18,439 nt of DNA from Candidatus Thalassarchaeaceae archaeon (lineage in GTDB: Archaea; Thermoplasmatota; Poseidoniia; Poseidoniales; Thalassarchaeaceae), in assembly GCA_030745885.1 (NCBI GenBank), contig JASLNR010000068.1, forward strand, positions 1 through 18,439, given 5' to 3'. Below the pieces are notes generated by a model. The model ran no database searches. It worked only from the letters and a program-made list of their open reading frames with translations, and was not told the DNA's origin. A program made the position numbers and the translations under genes. Below are positions 7,139 through 14,104 of the stretch, one piece after another (position 1 is the first letter of the stretch; every line of letters starts with the position of its first letter).

Positions 7139-8395
7139 TCACGCTAGGATGGTGTCTAGGAGCCATTCGGGGTCGAACGGCTCGAGGTCGTCGTAGCCCT
7201 GCCCCAAGCCGGCGAGGACAATCGGCCTACCTGTGGCATGGGATATCGAGAGCGCTGCGCCCCCCCTAGCATCGGTGTCGAGTTTGCACAGGGCCGCACC
7301 ATCGAAGGTGAGCATTCGTTGGAACTCCGCTGCTTGGGTCACTGCGTCGTTACCCGCCAACGCGTCGGCGACGAAAATAACGAGGTGGGGGCTAGTGACC
7401 CTGTGGACCTTGCGCAGCTCCTCCATGAGGTTGGACTTGTTCTGCATTCTGCCAGCAGTATCGATGATTACGATGTCTTCCCCACGGGCGGTCGCGCTCT
7501 CTATGGCGTCCCTCGCTATCGCCGCGGAGTCCCCGCCCCTCTGGCTGCTGATGCACCTGACTCCGAGGCGTTCGGCATGGATCGATAGTTGGTCTATGGC
7601 GCCGGCGCGGAATGTGTCGGCAGCGGCGAGGACGACTTCGTGGCCCTGATCCTTCAGCCGCTTGGCTATTTTCGCGGTTGTGGTCGTCTTGCCGGTACCG
7701 TTGACGCCGACAATCATGATTGATACTGGGGTCTCCTCGGCGACGAAGGCCTGTACAGTTCTGTCAAAGTCCCAGTAACCGGACTCAAGGAGGTCCCTCA
7801 GCGCGCCCCTCAGCGCCCTTTCCACCACCCCTGCTAGCTCGGTCTTCCTAGTGATGCGGGCTCCAATGAGGTGGGTGCGTAGGACGGAGATGAGTTCGGT
7901 GACGGCGGCGTGGCCCATGTCCGCCGAGAGCAAGTCCGTCTCCAAATCCTTGAGGATTCCCTCCAAGGCCGGCCCTCCCTTTAGAATGCGGCCGCCCCTT
8001 GTTGTGCTGTCGTCACCGAGATCAATTGCGAAGGATGCGGGTTTAACTTCCACTAGATTCCTCCCTGTGGTGGTCTCCATCGGCCGCGCCCTATGGGCCT
8101 CTTCGTTGGCCTTCTTCCGCACCTTGGCTGATCTTTGCCTGGTGGCCCTCTTCCTATCCTTGGCTGAGAGCGGGGAGGAGAATGGGTCGTTCAATTCCTC
8201 TTCAATGTCGTCCCACCCGCTATCCTTCATCGGGGGTAGCGGGGCTTCTGTTGGCTCTGATATTGCTTCGTGCTTCAGCAGCCGGTCGCGTTCGGCGAGG
8301 GCCTCGAGGGCTTCGGCGGTGCCCTCCTTGACAGTGATCCCGTGGGTTTCTTCGGTTTCTTCCACCCGCTTCTTGAAACGGTCGAACAAACCCAT
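7139..8395 (-). CDS. ftsY: Signal recognition particle receptor FtsY (SRP GTPase)
   Basis: FtsY docks the SRP-ribosome complex at the membrane for cotranslational insertion. The 418-residue protein begins MGLFDRFKK and has an acidic then very basic N-terminal region (to ~105, with a Lys/Arg-rich stretch at 80-95) suited to membrane contact. The N domain follows (~135-220), then the G domain: P-loop GVNGTGKT (230-237), DTFRAGA (260-266), DTAGR (312-316), KLD (371-373) and the FtsY-type closing motif GLGQGYDDLEPFD (396-408). The G4 motif reads CKLD, with Cys370 where Thr is usual; the specificity Asp373 is intact. No M domain is present, which separates it from SRP54. It starts 9 bases after the prefoldin stop with a GAGG just upstream, so the two are cotranscribed. 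This prefoldin alpha-ftsY pairing is common in archaea. Confidence 0.96.
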   Translation of the reverse strand: MGLFDRFKKRVEETEETHGITVKEGTAEALEALAERDRLLKHEAISEPTEAPLPPMKDSGWDDIEEELNDPFSSPLSAKDRKRATRQRSAKVRKKANEEAHRARPMETTTGRNLVEVKPASFAIDLGDDSTTRGGRILKGGPALEGILKDLETDLLSADMGHAAVTELISVLRTHLIGARITRKTELAGVVERALRGALRDLLESGYWDFDRTVQAFVAEETPVSIMIVGVNGTGKTTTTAKIAKRLKDQGHEVVLAAADTFRAGAIDQLSIHAERLGVRCISSQRGGDSAAIARDAIESATARGEDIVIIDTAGRMQNKSNLMEELRKVHRVTSPHLVIFVADALAGNDAVTQAAEFQRMLTFDGAALCKLDTDARGGAALSISHATGRPIVLAGLGQGYDDLEPFDPEWLLDTILA

Positions 8396-8404
8396 GTCGA
8401 GGCC

Positions 8405-8932
8405 TCAGTCATCAAGTGTGAGTTCGGTGCCCCGTTTTCTTCGCCTTCGCGCCTTTGGGGGTGTAGGTTGTTTCTCGGGGGCTGCGATTTTTTCTGATCC
8501 TTCCTCTTCATTGTTCTGGAGGTGCTCGACGGTGTGGTTGAATTGGTCTGCTAAGGTGATAATGTGGTTCTCCAAATCGTCGTACTCCTTCTTCACCATC
8601 TCCATGAGGGTCATGAGTTCCTCGTTCCTACCTCTGAGGATGGCGATTGCCTCCTCTCTCGTCTTCTCCGCTTGGACCCTACTGCCCAAATCGATGACCG
8701 CGCCGGCCTCGGCGGGTATGTCAGCAATTATCTGGACCCCGGCTCCCAATGGTACCATCACCCCCTCGGCGCCATCCTCCGAGATGCCATCGAGGGCTTC
8801 GATCGCATGTGTCTGCTCGACTCTCAGGCTCTCGAGGTTTCGAATCTGCTGCTCGATGGCCTGCAAGCGCTCCCGGTTGGCTTCGACCAACCTAGCTAGG
8901 CGTTGCAACTCGGCGCCGTCGCCCATTGTCAT
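8405..8932 (-). CDS. pfdA: Prefoldin alpha subunit
   Basis: Prefoldin is a jellyfish-shaped chaperone (two alpha, four beta subunits) that passes unfolded proteins to the thermosome. The 175-residue protein shows the family layout: an N-terminal coiled coil (~1-50), a central beta-hairpin region with VMVPLGAGVQIIADI (~58-72), and a second coiled coil (~90-145). An unusual basic C-terminal tail (RRRRKRG, after ~155) follows a Pro-rich segment; it is absent from minimal prefoldins. The ATG at 8932 gives MTMGDG; the second ATG at 8926 is equally possible. The reading frame continues far upstream without stops, but that part overlaps the preceding gene. Immediately upstream of ftsY, as in many archaea. 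No prefoldin beta gene is in the window. Confidence 0.9.
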   Translation of the reverse strand: MTMGDGAELQRLARLVEANRERLQAIEQQIRNLESLRVEQTHAIEALDGISEDGAEGVMVPLGAGVQIIADIPAEAGAVIDLGSRVQAEKTREEAIAILRGRNEELMTLMEMVKKEYDDLENHIITLADQFNHTVEHLQNNEEEGSEKIAAPEKQPTPPKARRRRKRGTELTLDD

Positions 8933-9000
8933 GGGTGCTTCGACAATGCCGAGTGTCAAGAAGCCGTCGCAGATTGATTTGCCTGACCAGGCCCTGTTGG

Positions 9001-9948
9001 CTATTGGCCGTCCCATATGCCTTCTTGAATCATGAACTCCATGACCTTGGCAGAGACATTCGCGCGGTTGCCGCCTCGCACCCCGGTAGCAGAGACCTCG
9101 AAGACCTCGGGGGGGATGTCTTCGGCCTCGCGTATCTCGTATCCGACCTTGCGCCCATAAGAGACGGCTTCGATGTCGGGCATCACCCATGCTTCGACGT
9201 TCTCCCCCTCGTATCGGTGCTCTATCATACGCCTGCGCACGTCTGTAGAGTAGGGGTCTGATTCTGACACCGGGGTATCCCTGATTCCTACGACGACCCT
9301 CTTGCCTTCGTCGAGCTCCCTTTGAATCATCCACTCATGACCGACGTGCAGCGGCTGCCAGCGGCCTGGCAGGAGCACTGCCTTGGGCTTCTCGAAGAGG
9401 TGTGCGAGTTCGTCCACCAGATCGTCGACGCCGTGGCCTGGACCGCCACTAGAATTGAGGGTGAGGTGTGCGCAGTTCGGCTCGTCGAAGGGATCGGAGA
9501 TGCCTGTGAAGCTGGCGATTTCTCCTGTGCGCGCCTTCGCATAGAGGCCCTTTACGTCACGCTCCTCGCATATCTCCAAAGAGGTAGAGACATGGACCAT
9601 CACCGCGTCTTCGGGCAGAATCTCCAGAATCTTCTCTCGAACATCCTCGTAAGGAGTGATGAAGGAGCACAGCACATCGGTGTGCTTGGAAATCATCGCA
9701 GCCATCCTGGCGATGCCGAGCAGATGCCTCTCGCGGCCCTCACGGGAGAAGTCGTGGTTGGAGAAGAAGTCGCGGATGGTGTCTCCGTCTAGGAGCTCTG
9801 CCCCAAAACGCTTGGCCGCAGCCTCCGCAATAGTAGTCTTGCCTGCCCCAGAGAGGCCGATTAGCCACACTACCCGATTTGCCAAATTGCCAGCCCCGAA
9901 CGAGGTCGCCGACCAGCGTCTCTCATTTAATCCTGATTCCTTGCCCAT
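9001..9948 (-). CDS. APS kinase fused to a HxGH nucleotidyltransferase domain
   Basis: Two domains in about 315 residues. The N-terminal part (~24-185) is an adenylylsulfate kinase, which phosphorylates APS to PAPS, the universal sulfonate donor. Motifs are P-loop GLSGAGKTT (31-39), DGDTIR (54-59), RDVKGLYAKAR (130-140) and FTGISDPFDEP (147-157). The C-terminal part (~188-315) is a compact nucleotidyltransferase with GRWQPLHVGHEWM (195-207, HxGH at 201-204) and VSATGVR (285-291), like the ISxTxxR motif of NMN and related adenylyl/cytidylyl-transferases. Its substrate is not clear. The start is uncertain: ATGs at 9972, 9960 and 9948 all overlap the cysQ stop region, and a TTG at 9885 would put the P-loop near the N-terminus. 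The gene follows cysQ, whose product removes PAP left by PAPS use, which supports sulfate activation. Confidence 0.87.
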   Translation of the reverse strand: MGKESGLNERRWSATSFGAGNLANRVVWLIGLSGAGKTTIAEAAAKRFGAELLDGDTIRDFFSNHDFSREGRERHLLGIARMAAMISKHTDVLCSFITPYEDVREKILEILPEDAVMVHVSTSLEICEERDVKGLYAKARTGEIASFTGISDPFDEPNCAHLTLNSSGGPGHGVDDLVDELAHLFEKPKAVLLPGRWQPLHVGHEWMIQRELDEGKRVVVGIRDTPVSESDPYSTDVRRRMIEHRYEGENVEAWVMPDIEAVSYGRKVGYEIREAEDIPPEVFEVSATGVRGGNRANVSAKVMEFMIQEGIWDGQ

Positions 9949-10727
9949 GCCGAATTCCATTGGGAACTGCATGCTACGAGAAAATAGGGATTGAGAATCT
10001 CATCGACGATGTCGTAGTCAAGGGTGTTGCCTGCCGGGTCGACCACGATGCCTCCTGCGGCCTCGACGACCGCGTGGGCTGCAGCTATGTCCCAGCAGCT
10101 AGTCGGCCCGAATCGGGGATATAGGTCCGCACTGCCCTCGGCGACGACGCAGGCTTTGAGGGAAGAGCCCATTCGGACGAGATCGTGGGGTCCGAGAGCC
10201 GAAGCGAAGGCCTCGTCCTTCTCGCCCCTGTGACTACCGCTGGCCACCAAGCGAACCGGAGTGCCAATCTGCTGGTTTACCTCGATTCGCCTACTTCGGT
10301 GTCCGTCCCTTCGTTCGGGTGCGTGGGTGGTCCCGCCAACCCATGTAGTGTCGGAGACGGGGGCGTAGACGACTCCCCAAACCGGTCTCCATCTCGGCCC
10401 GCTTCGGCTCATTAGCGCTATGTTGACGGTGAACATCCCGTTCCGCTTGATGAATTCCTTGGTGCCGTCAAGCGGGTCCACGAGCCATGCGTAATCGGAC
10501 GTCCTTGGATCCCCGTCACGACCCTCCTCGGACACAAGGGGGATGGGGGGGCTCAGTTTTCGTAATCCCTCCTGAATGGTGGTGTGGGCTGCGAGGTCGG
10601 CTTTGGTCAGGGGGGAGGAGTCGGCTTTGGAGGTTATTTCCAAGTCAGCCGAGTCTTCGTATATCCTGAGAATCTCCATGCCGGCTTCATGGGCGATTTG
10701 TATGACACTCTCAGAGTCGGGTTGCAT
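9927..10727 (-). CDS. cysQ: 3'(2'),5'-bisphosphate nucleotidase, CysQ-like (inositol monophosphatase superfamily)
   Basis: Likely hydrolyses PAP (3'-phosphoadenosine 5'-phosphate), the by-product of PAPS-dependent sulfonation, to AMP; related enzymes act on inositol phosphates. The 266-residue protein has the Mg2+-site set of the superfamily: SPLTKAD (38-44), SEEG (66-69), DPLDGT (84-89) and the C-terminal WDIAAAHA (212-219). DGTKEFI after the metal site is typical of CysQ rather than plain inositol monophosphatase. The ATG at 10727 fits family length; the open frame extends to 10973 but that part overlaps the upstream gene. It lies 13 bases after that gene's stop and overlaps the start of the APS kinase gene, so it is translationally close to its partner. 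Confidence 0.9.
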   Translation of the reverse strand: MQPDSESVIQIAHEAGMEILRIYEDSADLEITSKADSSPLTKADLAAHTTIQEGLRKLSPPIPLVSEEGRDGDPRTSDYAWLVDPLDGTKEFIKRNGMFTVNIALMSRSGPRWRPVWGVVYAPVSDTTWVGGTTHAPERRDGHRSRRIEVNQQIGTPVRLVASGSHRGEKDEAFASALGPHDLVRMGSSLKACVVAEGSADLYPRFGPTSCWDIAAAHAVVEAAGGIVVDPAGNTLDYDIVDEILNPYFLVACSSQWNSAWARNQD

Positions 10728-10740
10728 GCCAATCAGTCGG

Positions 10741-11301
10741 TCAGAAGTCCTCAAGGTCGGCAGCAGCCTCCTCGAGCCTTTGCCTGGTTTCCTCGGTAAG
10801 ATAGAAGAGGAATGGATCCTCGTCATGGAGGATTTCCTTCCAAGAAGACATCGAACGAGCCCAGATTTCCTCATTAGCGTTCCATTCGAGCATTCTGTCG
10901 ATGAACCTGCAGTGTCGTTGTACCTCCTCGTCATCACCGGCAACCCTACGGAGAATTTCGTTGGTCTGGGCAATGACGATGCCCCATGTTGGGTTCAGCT
11001 TGTACGTCGCGAATGGGTTTCGTTCCTGCACGACTGTGATATGGTCCCTCCACAGCCCGAAGGAGACGTCATAGATCAAACCGACTAGGAGTACTATGGT
11101 GACTACAGTGGCAGCGATTCCTGCCAGTAGGAAGTAGGTTATTGGGAGGGAGAGGATGGTGTCGGTCGAGTCGAACCTCCAGGAAACATAGGGCCAAATC
11201 AACAAAGTGAGGGTGGAGGTCCAAAAGCCTAGGCTGATGAGGGATTGGCTCTGTTGGATACGCCAGTATTGGCGCATGAACCATTTCTTCATGGTGGGCA
11301 T
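10741..11301 (-). CDS. Two-helix membrane protein with cytoplasmic C-terminal domain, unknown function
   Basis: A 186-residue protein I cannot assign. A basic, Trp/Gln-rich N-terminus (1-20) precedes two membrane helices, about 22-40 and 53-77, the second strongly hydrophobic. Two cytoplasmic-side helices would leave both termini inside. The C-terminal ~100 residues are charged and probably alpha-helical, ending with an acidic segment (RLEEAAADLEDF). No enzyme motif or metal-binding pattern is visible. Alternative starts are Met4 and Met9. It sits 50 bases after L18Ae and 13 bases before cysQ, all on the - strand, so it is read as part of the same operon. A role linked to ribosomes, SRP or sulfation cannot be inferred from sequence. 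Confidence 0.75.
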   Translation of the reverse strand: MPTMKKWFMRQYWRIQQSQSLISLGFWTSTLTLLIWPYVSWRFDSTDTILSLPITYFLLAGIAATVVTIVLLVGLIYDVSFGLWRDHITVVQERNPFATYKLNPTWGIVIAQTNEILRRVAGDDEEVQRHCRFIDRMLEWNANEEIWARSMSSWKEILHDEDPFLFYLTEETRQRLEEAAADLEDF

Positions 11302-11351
11302 CTCCTGAGAGCCGGGCTTTCAGAATTGCCCACTCGAGCCATGAAATCGAC

Positions 11352-11579
11352 CTATTGGTCCTTGAAATGAGAAACAACCGTGGGCGAGGCCGATTCCGAT
11401 GGGTCGATTGCCTCCAGAGATTGGATGTTGACGAAGCGCCGGGGGACTCGATGGCGGCTCCCGAAGTTGGAGAGGACCCTGTGCAAAGCGTCGTCTTCGT
11501 CCAGCGCGACGAGTTCGACTGTGAACGGCTGGTCATTCTTGCCGGCGCGGAAGGTGCCTTGGGCTCTGTAGGCCTTCAT
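11352..11579 (-). CDS. rpl18a: Large-subunit ribosomal protein L18Ae (LX)
   Basis: A 75-residue archaeal/eukaryotic ribosomal protein of the 60S/50S subunit. Diagnostic parts are the opening YRAQGTF, the central QPFTVELVALDEDDAL and the signature GSRHRVPRRFVNI, followed by the short strand LEAID. The length matches archaeal LX proteins, which correspond to roughly half of eukaryotic L18a. In many archaea it is part of the L31e-eIF6-L18Ae-prefoldin alpha-ftsY neighbourhood; here three genes lie between it and prefoldin. A TATA box 24-30 bases upstream of the ATG at 11579 and no Shine-Dalgarno suggest a leaderless mRNA that starts the whole leftward operon. Confidence 0.93.
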   Translation of the reverse strand: MKAYRAQGTFRAGKNDQPFTVELVALDEDDALHRVLSNFGSRHRVPRRFVNIQSLEAIDPSESASPTVVSHFKDQ

Positions 11580-11602
11580 GGGGCCGGCGACCTAGGGTCT
11601 CG

Positions 11603-11609
11603 GTATAAA
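11603..11609 (-). promoter_or_regulatory. TATA box of the L18Ae-ftsY operon
   Basis: On the - strand the bases read GTTTATA, ending about 24 bases before the L18Ae ATG, so transcription would begin at the start codon. On the + strand the same bases read TATAAAC and could also act for the divergent coiled-coil gene, with an ~80-base leader. Confidence 0.6.
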
Positions 11610-11700
11610 CGCGACTAGTTCGGAGAAGGGGGTTTGGTGATAGAATGAAAGGAGAGTTTCCATCGTTCCCTCAAGGTTCAAGTGGGAACCACGCGGAATA

Positions 11701-11707
11701 GGGGGTG
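11701..11707 (+). promoter_or_regulatory. Shine-Dalgarno site for the coiled-coil gene
   Basis: GGGGTGA sits at suitable distance before the ATG at 11715 and matches the 16S rRNA 3' end complement. It contrasts with the leaderless neighbours and decides the start of this small gene. Confidence 0.55.
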
Positions 11708-11714
11708 ACTGCCG

Positions 11715-12140
11715 ATGACCGTGAACAGCCCCCGCCAAGACGATGGGTCGGATTTGGAGGGGCGTCTTGCGGATATCCCCCGAAGCCGGTTGATTGAGGA
11801 AGTGATCTCAAGGTGGAGCGATATCATTCGCCTGGAAGGTGACGTGGCTGCACTGCGGAGGCGTTTGAGGGAAGCGGAGCTATTGGCTCAGAGCGCTAGT
11901 GATCCCGATCTTCCCCTTCACGGAGAGTTGGAGGAGAGGGCAAGGGTCGCCGACACCAGGATTGCGCTTCTCGAGCGCCGTCTGGAGAACGAGCGGGTAC
12001 GGCGCGAGGCGAATGAGATCGAAGCGGGGAGGGTCGAAGAGCTCCGAGAGGAGAACATGAGGTTGCTAGGGAACGAGGAGGAGTTGCTTCTGCTTATTCT
12101 CGACATGGAAGCACAGATAGACCGGCTCTCGGCAACTTAG
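11715..12140 (+). CDS. Coiled-coil protein, unknown function
   Basis: A 141-residue, highly charged protein with no Cys and few aromatics. From about residue 20 to the C-terminus it has heptad-like spacing of Leu/Ile/Ala with Glu and Arg, predicting an almost continuous coiled coil broken by a Pro/Gly-containing loop (~62-70, DPDLPLHG). No domain is recognised; such patterns occur in prefoldin-like, structural and chromosome-organising proteins and prove little. GGGGTGA 8 bases before the ATG is a good Shine-Dalgarno site and supports the start and the gene's reality. It is transcribed away from L18Ae and converges with the zinc-ribbon gene, leaving only 9 bases between the stops. Confidence 0.7.
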   Translation: MTVNSPRQDDGSDLEGRLADIPRSRLIEEVISRWSDIIRLEGDVAALRRRLREAELLAQSASDPDLPLHGELEERARVADTRIALLERRLENERVRREANEIEAGRVEELREENMRLLGNEEELLLLILDMEAQIDRLSAT

Positions 12141-12149
12141 ATTATCGGC

Positions 12150-12581
12150 TTACTCTTCAGAATCATCCGTTTTTCGTCTGAATCGTGAGGCGATTGCGAC
12201 AACGGCATCCAGAACAGTCGATTTCTCGGGCCCTTGAAAGGTGTCCTGAATCTCAGGGAGGAAGGATTCGAGTTCCCTGTTGTCAAACCAAAGGGAGCCA
12301 CACTTCAGGCAGCCATCGACCTCGATGGGGGCGCTGCTGGTCGGTACCGGTCCCTTCACCATCTCCCCCCCGCATGTAGGGCAGGAGTAGCCGGCATCCT
12401 CACCGTTGAAGACGGGGGTCTTCATTCTCCTCAGGGCTTGTGCATCCATGTTTGTGTCTAGCCAGCGATCACTGGTTAGCATCCCACAGCAATAGGCGCA
12501 ATAGTGCATGTGTCCACCGATTGCGTCCCCGTGCATCTCCATCCCGGAGTTGCAGCAAGGGCAGCTGGGTTCAGAGGCCAT
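12150..12581 (-). CDS. Zinc-ribbon protein, TFIIB-type zinc finger family
   Basis: A 143-residue protein with two Cys4 zinc ribbons. The first uses Cys7/Cys10 and Cys28/Cys31 (or Cys32). The second uses Cys67/Cys70 (CPTCGGEM) and Cys91/Cys94, with the hallmark CLKCGSLWFDNREL (91-104) of the zf-TFIIB family, whose members are mostly of unknown function. A polar tail without hydrophobic segments follows, ending in acidic residues. It is probably a soluble nucleic-acid or protein-binding factor; this is inference. It lies 38 bases downstream of the GGGPS gene on the same strand and is likely the last gene of that operon. Confidence 0.8.
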   Translation of the reverse strand: MASEPSCPCCNSGMEMHGDAIGGHMHYCAYCCGMLTSDRWLDTNMDAQALRRMKTPVFNGEDAGYSCPTCGGEMVKGPVPTSSAPIEVDGCLKCGSLWFDNRELESFLPEIQDTFQGPEKSTVLDAVVAIASRFRRKTDDSEE

Positions 12582-12619
12582 GTTCCGGAGTAGGTGAGTG
12601 TGGTTTCAAAGGTGCCCAT

Positions 12620-13438
12620 TCATGATTGGGCGCTCATTCCCCGAATCAGGGCTGCGAGAGTTCGTTGGAGTTCGTCTGCATTATCGAACTCCTCCGCTAT
12701 ATTTCCAGTGATTATCCAATCCGCCCCGGCCTCAGCGGCTGCCCTTGCCGTCTTCTCGTCTCTAATCCCCCCGCCCACCACCAAGGTAAGATCGCAGGAG
12801 GCCCGGGCGGTGCGAATGAGGTTCGGGTCCACGGGTGTGGCTGCTCCGCTTCCCGCCTCAAGGTAGAAGAGGTTGAATCCGAAGCATTCGGCCGCCATGG
12901 CTAGGGCGGCCACTCGTTCGGTTTCGTTGTTGAGAATGAGGTCGGCCTTGCCAACCTCTCCTGCCTTCCCGCCCGGCGCGCAAATGACGTAGCCCATTGG
13001 GATTGGTTCGATGCTCGCCTTCTTCACAAACGGCGCCCCTAGTGTCTGCTCTCCTATGAGGAATCGGGGGTCGGTGCTGTTCATCAGCATCATGAAGGTG
13101 ATCGCGTCGGCGGCGGGTGAAAGCGCCGAGGAGCCTTGGGGGAAGAGGACGACGGGAGCCCTCCAATTCTCATTGCCCCCCCCCGAGTCCTGACTAGTGG
13201 CCCATGAGACCAGTTCCAATCCTTCTTTGATGGCTAGCACGGTAGCATTGACGTTGGCCCCATCCGTATCGGAAGAGCCCCCGACGAGTATCATCTTGCT
13301 TCCTGCGGTGACGGCCGCGATCGCTCTCTTGGCAGCGACTTCGGGGCTTTGGCCGGCCGGATCGATGAGGATGGCGTGCCTGGTCGGCTGGGTCCTGTCA
13401 CAGATGAGGTCCGCCACAGGCCGCTCAGCGTCCGTCAT
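12620..13438 (-). CDS. Geranylgeranylglyceryl phosphate synthase
   Basis: Joins geranylgeranyl diphosphate to sn-glycerol-1-phosphate, the first committed step of archaeal ether lipids. The 272-residue TIM-barrel protein shows the family motifs in order: HAILIDPAG (21-29), GGSS (53-56), LFPQGSSALSPAADAITFMMLMNS (98-121, interrupted only slightly from consensus), IPMGY (146-150), YLEAGSGAATPV (192-203), VVGGGIR (220-226) and GADWIITG (238-245). Length is usual for the GGGPS/PcrB family. It is cytoplasmic or membrane-associated. It starts 24 bases after the flavoprotein-like gene and shares its direction with ferredoxin, suggesting a lipid-synthesis operon. An in-window partner for the second ether bond (DGGGP synthase) is not seen. 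Confidence 0.95.
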   Translation of the reverse strand: MTDAERPVADLICDRTQPTRHAILIDPAGQSPEVAAKRAIAAVTAGSKMILVGGSSDTDGANVNATVLAIKEGLELVSWATSQDSGGGNENWRAPVVLFPQGSSALSPAADAITFMMLMNSTDPRFLIGEQTLGAPFVKKASIEPIPMGYVICAPGGKAGEVGKADLILNNETERVAALAMAAECFGFNLFYLEAGSGAATPVDPNLIRTARASCDLTLVVGGGIRDEKTARAAAEAGADWIITGNIAEEFDNADELQRTLAALIRGMSAQS

Positions 13439-13462
13439 GAGTCCACCAATAATTGTCGGGGG

Positions 13463-14104
13463 TCACGGCTGTATAATTGTATCAATGAGCCTCTTGGCGG
13501 TTTTGATGCCGGCTTTGATCTCGGCCTCCAACGAAGAGGCGGGATCTTCCCCCACCCATCGCATTCTGTGCACCCACTTCCCTTGGTCGGGATTCTGGTC
13601 TCGCCACCAGACTTCGATAGTGCCGTCTGGTCTTTCCCCCTGAATTCCATAGGGGGGGGTATGGAGGCGGGCGCAAACCCCACCCTCCCACTCCTCTCCG
13701 GAGTGATCTGGTGGCCTCATGTCCAGAACTGTGTCGAAGAGGGTTTTCCCAGAGCCCATAACACCGGCTCCAACATACGTGACTTCGTACTCCTGGCTGA
13801 CATCCACCACCCTTGTACGAAGGTGGAATGTGCATCCTCGTGTGGCTAGGGAAGTTGCCATGGCCTTCTCGAGCCACGATCTCCTTACCGCCCTTGATGA
13901 TGGCTTGGGCTCTTGGGTTCCAAGTTCGGAAATCCAGTGTGCTGGTACTATCGGCCAGAGGGAAAGGATACCTGGTTCCTCGCCGGTCAAGCCGATCTCG
14001 GCTGCCTCTTCGATGATATGGACCTCCGCATGGGGTTGCGAGTCGAGGGTGGCATGAGCCGAAGAAAGGGCCCTTAGGTTACCTCCCAATATGCCAATTC
14101 TCAT
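13463..14104 (-). CDS. Short Rossmann/flavoprotein-like protein
   Basis: A 213-residue protein starting MRIGILGGNLRALSSA, a dinucleotide-binding beta-alpha-beta unit with strand two ending in HIIEE. The usual GxGxxG is altered to G-G-N-L-R-A (7-12). A helix then runs into TRGCTFHLRTRV, resembling the substrate-domain entry of FAD-dependent reductases, and the final stretch (~193-210, EIKAGIKTAKRLID) resembles the closing FAD helix of that class. It is about half the length of geranylgeranyl reductases (~400 aa), so it is a compact or degenerate relative at best. The ATG at 14104 overlaps the ferredoxin stop (ATGA), implying coupled translation. Placed between ferredoxin and GGGPS, it might receive electrons for a lipid step; that is inference, and another flavin or NAD role is possible. 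Confidence 0.65.
   Translation of the reverse strand: MRIGILGGNLRALSSAHATLDSQPHAEVHIIEEAAEIGLTGEEPGILSLWPIVPAHWISELGTQEPKPSSRAVRRSWLEKAMATSLATRGCTFHLRTRVVDVSQEYEVTYVGAGVMGSGKTLFDTVLDMRPPDHSGEEWEGGVCARLHTPPYGIQGERPDGTIEVWWRDQNPDQGKWVHRMRWVGEDPASSLEAEIKAGIKTAKRLIDTIIQP

Noticed and set aside
7851..9035. A 394-codon + strand open frame opposite ftsY and prefoldin
   Set aside because: Ser-rich antisense shadow; FtsY and prefoldin motifs on the - strand are unmistakable.
8933..9334. N-terminal extension of the prefoldin frame to 309 residues
   Set aside because: The extra part overlaps the nucleotidyltransferase domain in another frame and is Arg-rich nonsense; the start at 8932 fits the family.
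10728..10973. N-terminal extension of the CysQ frame
   Set aside because: It overlaps the upstream membrane-protein gene and lacks family similarity; 10727 gives the normal length.
11646..11702. An 18-codon frame upstream of the coiled-coil gene, a possible leader peptide
   Set aside because: No convincing Shine-Dalgarno site and no regulatory codon pattern; likely chance.
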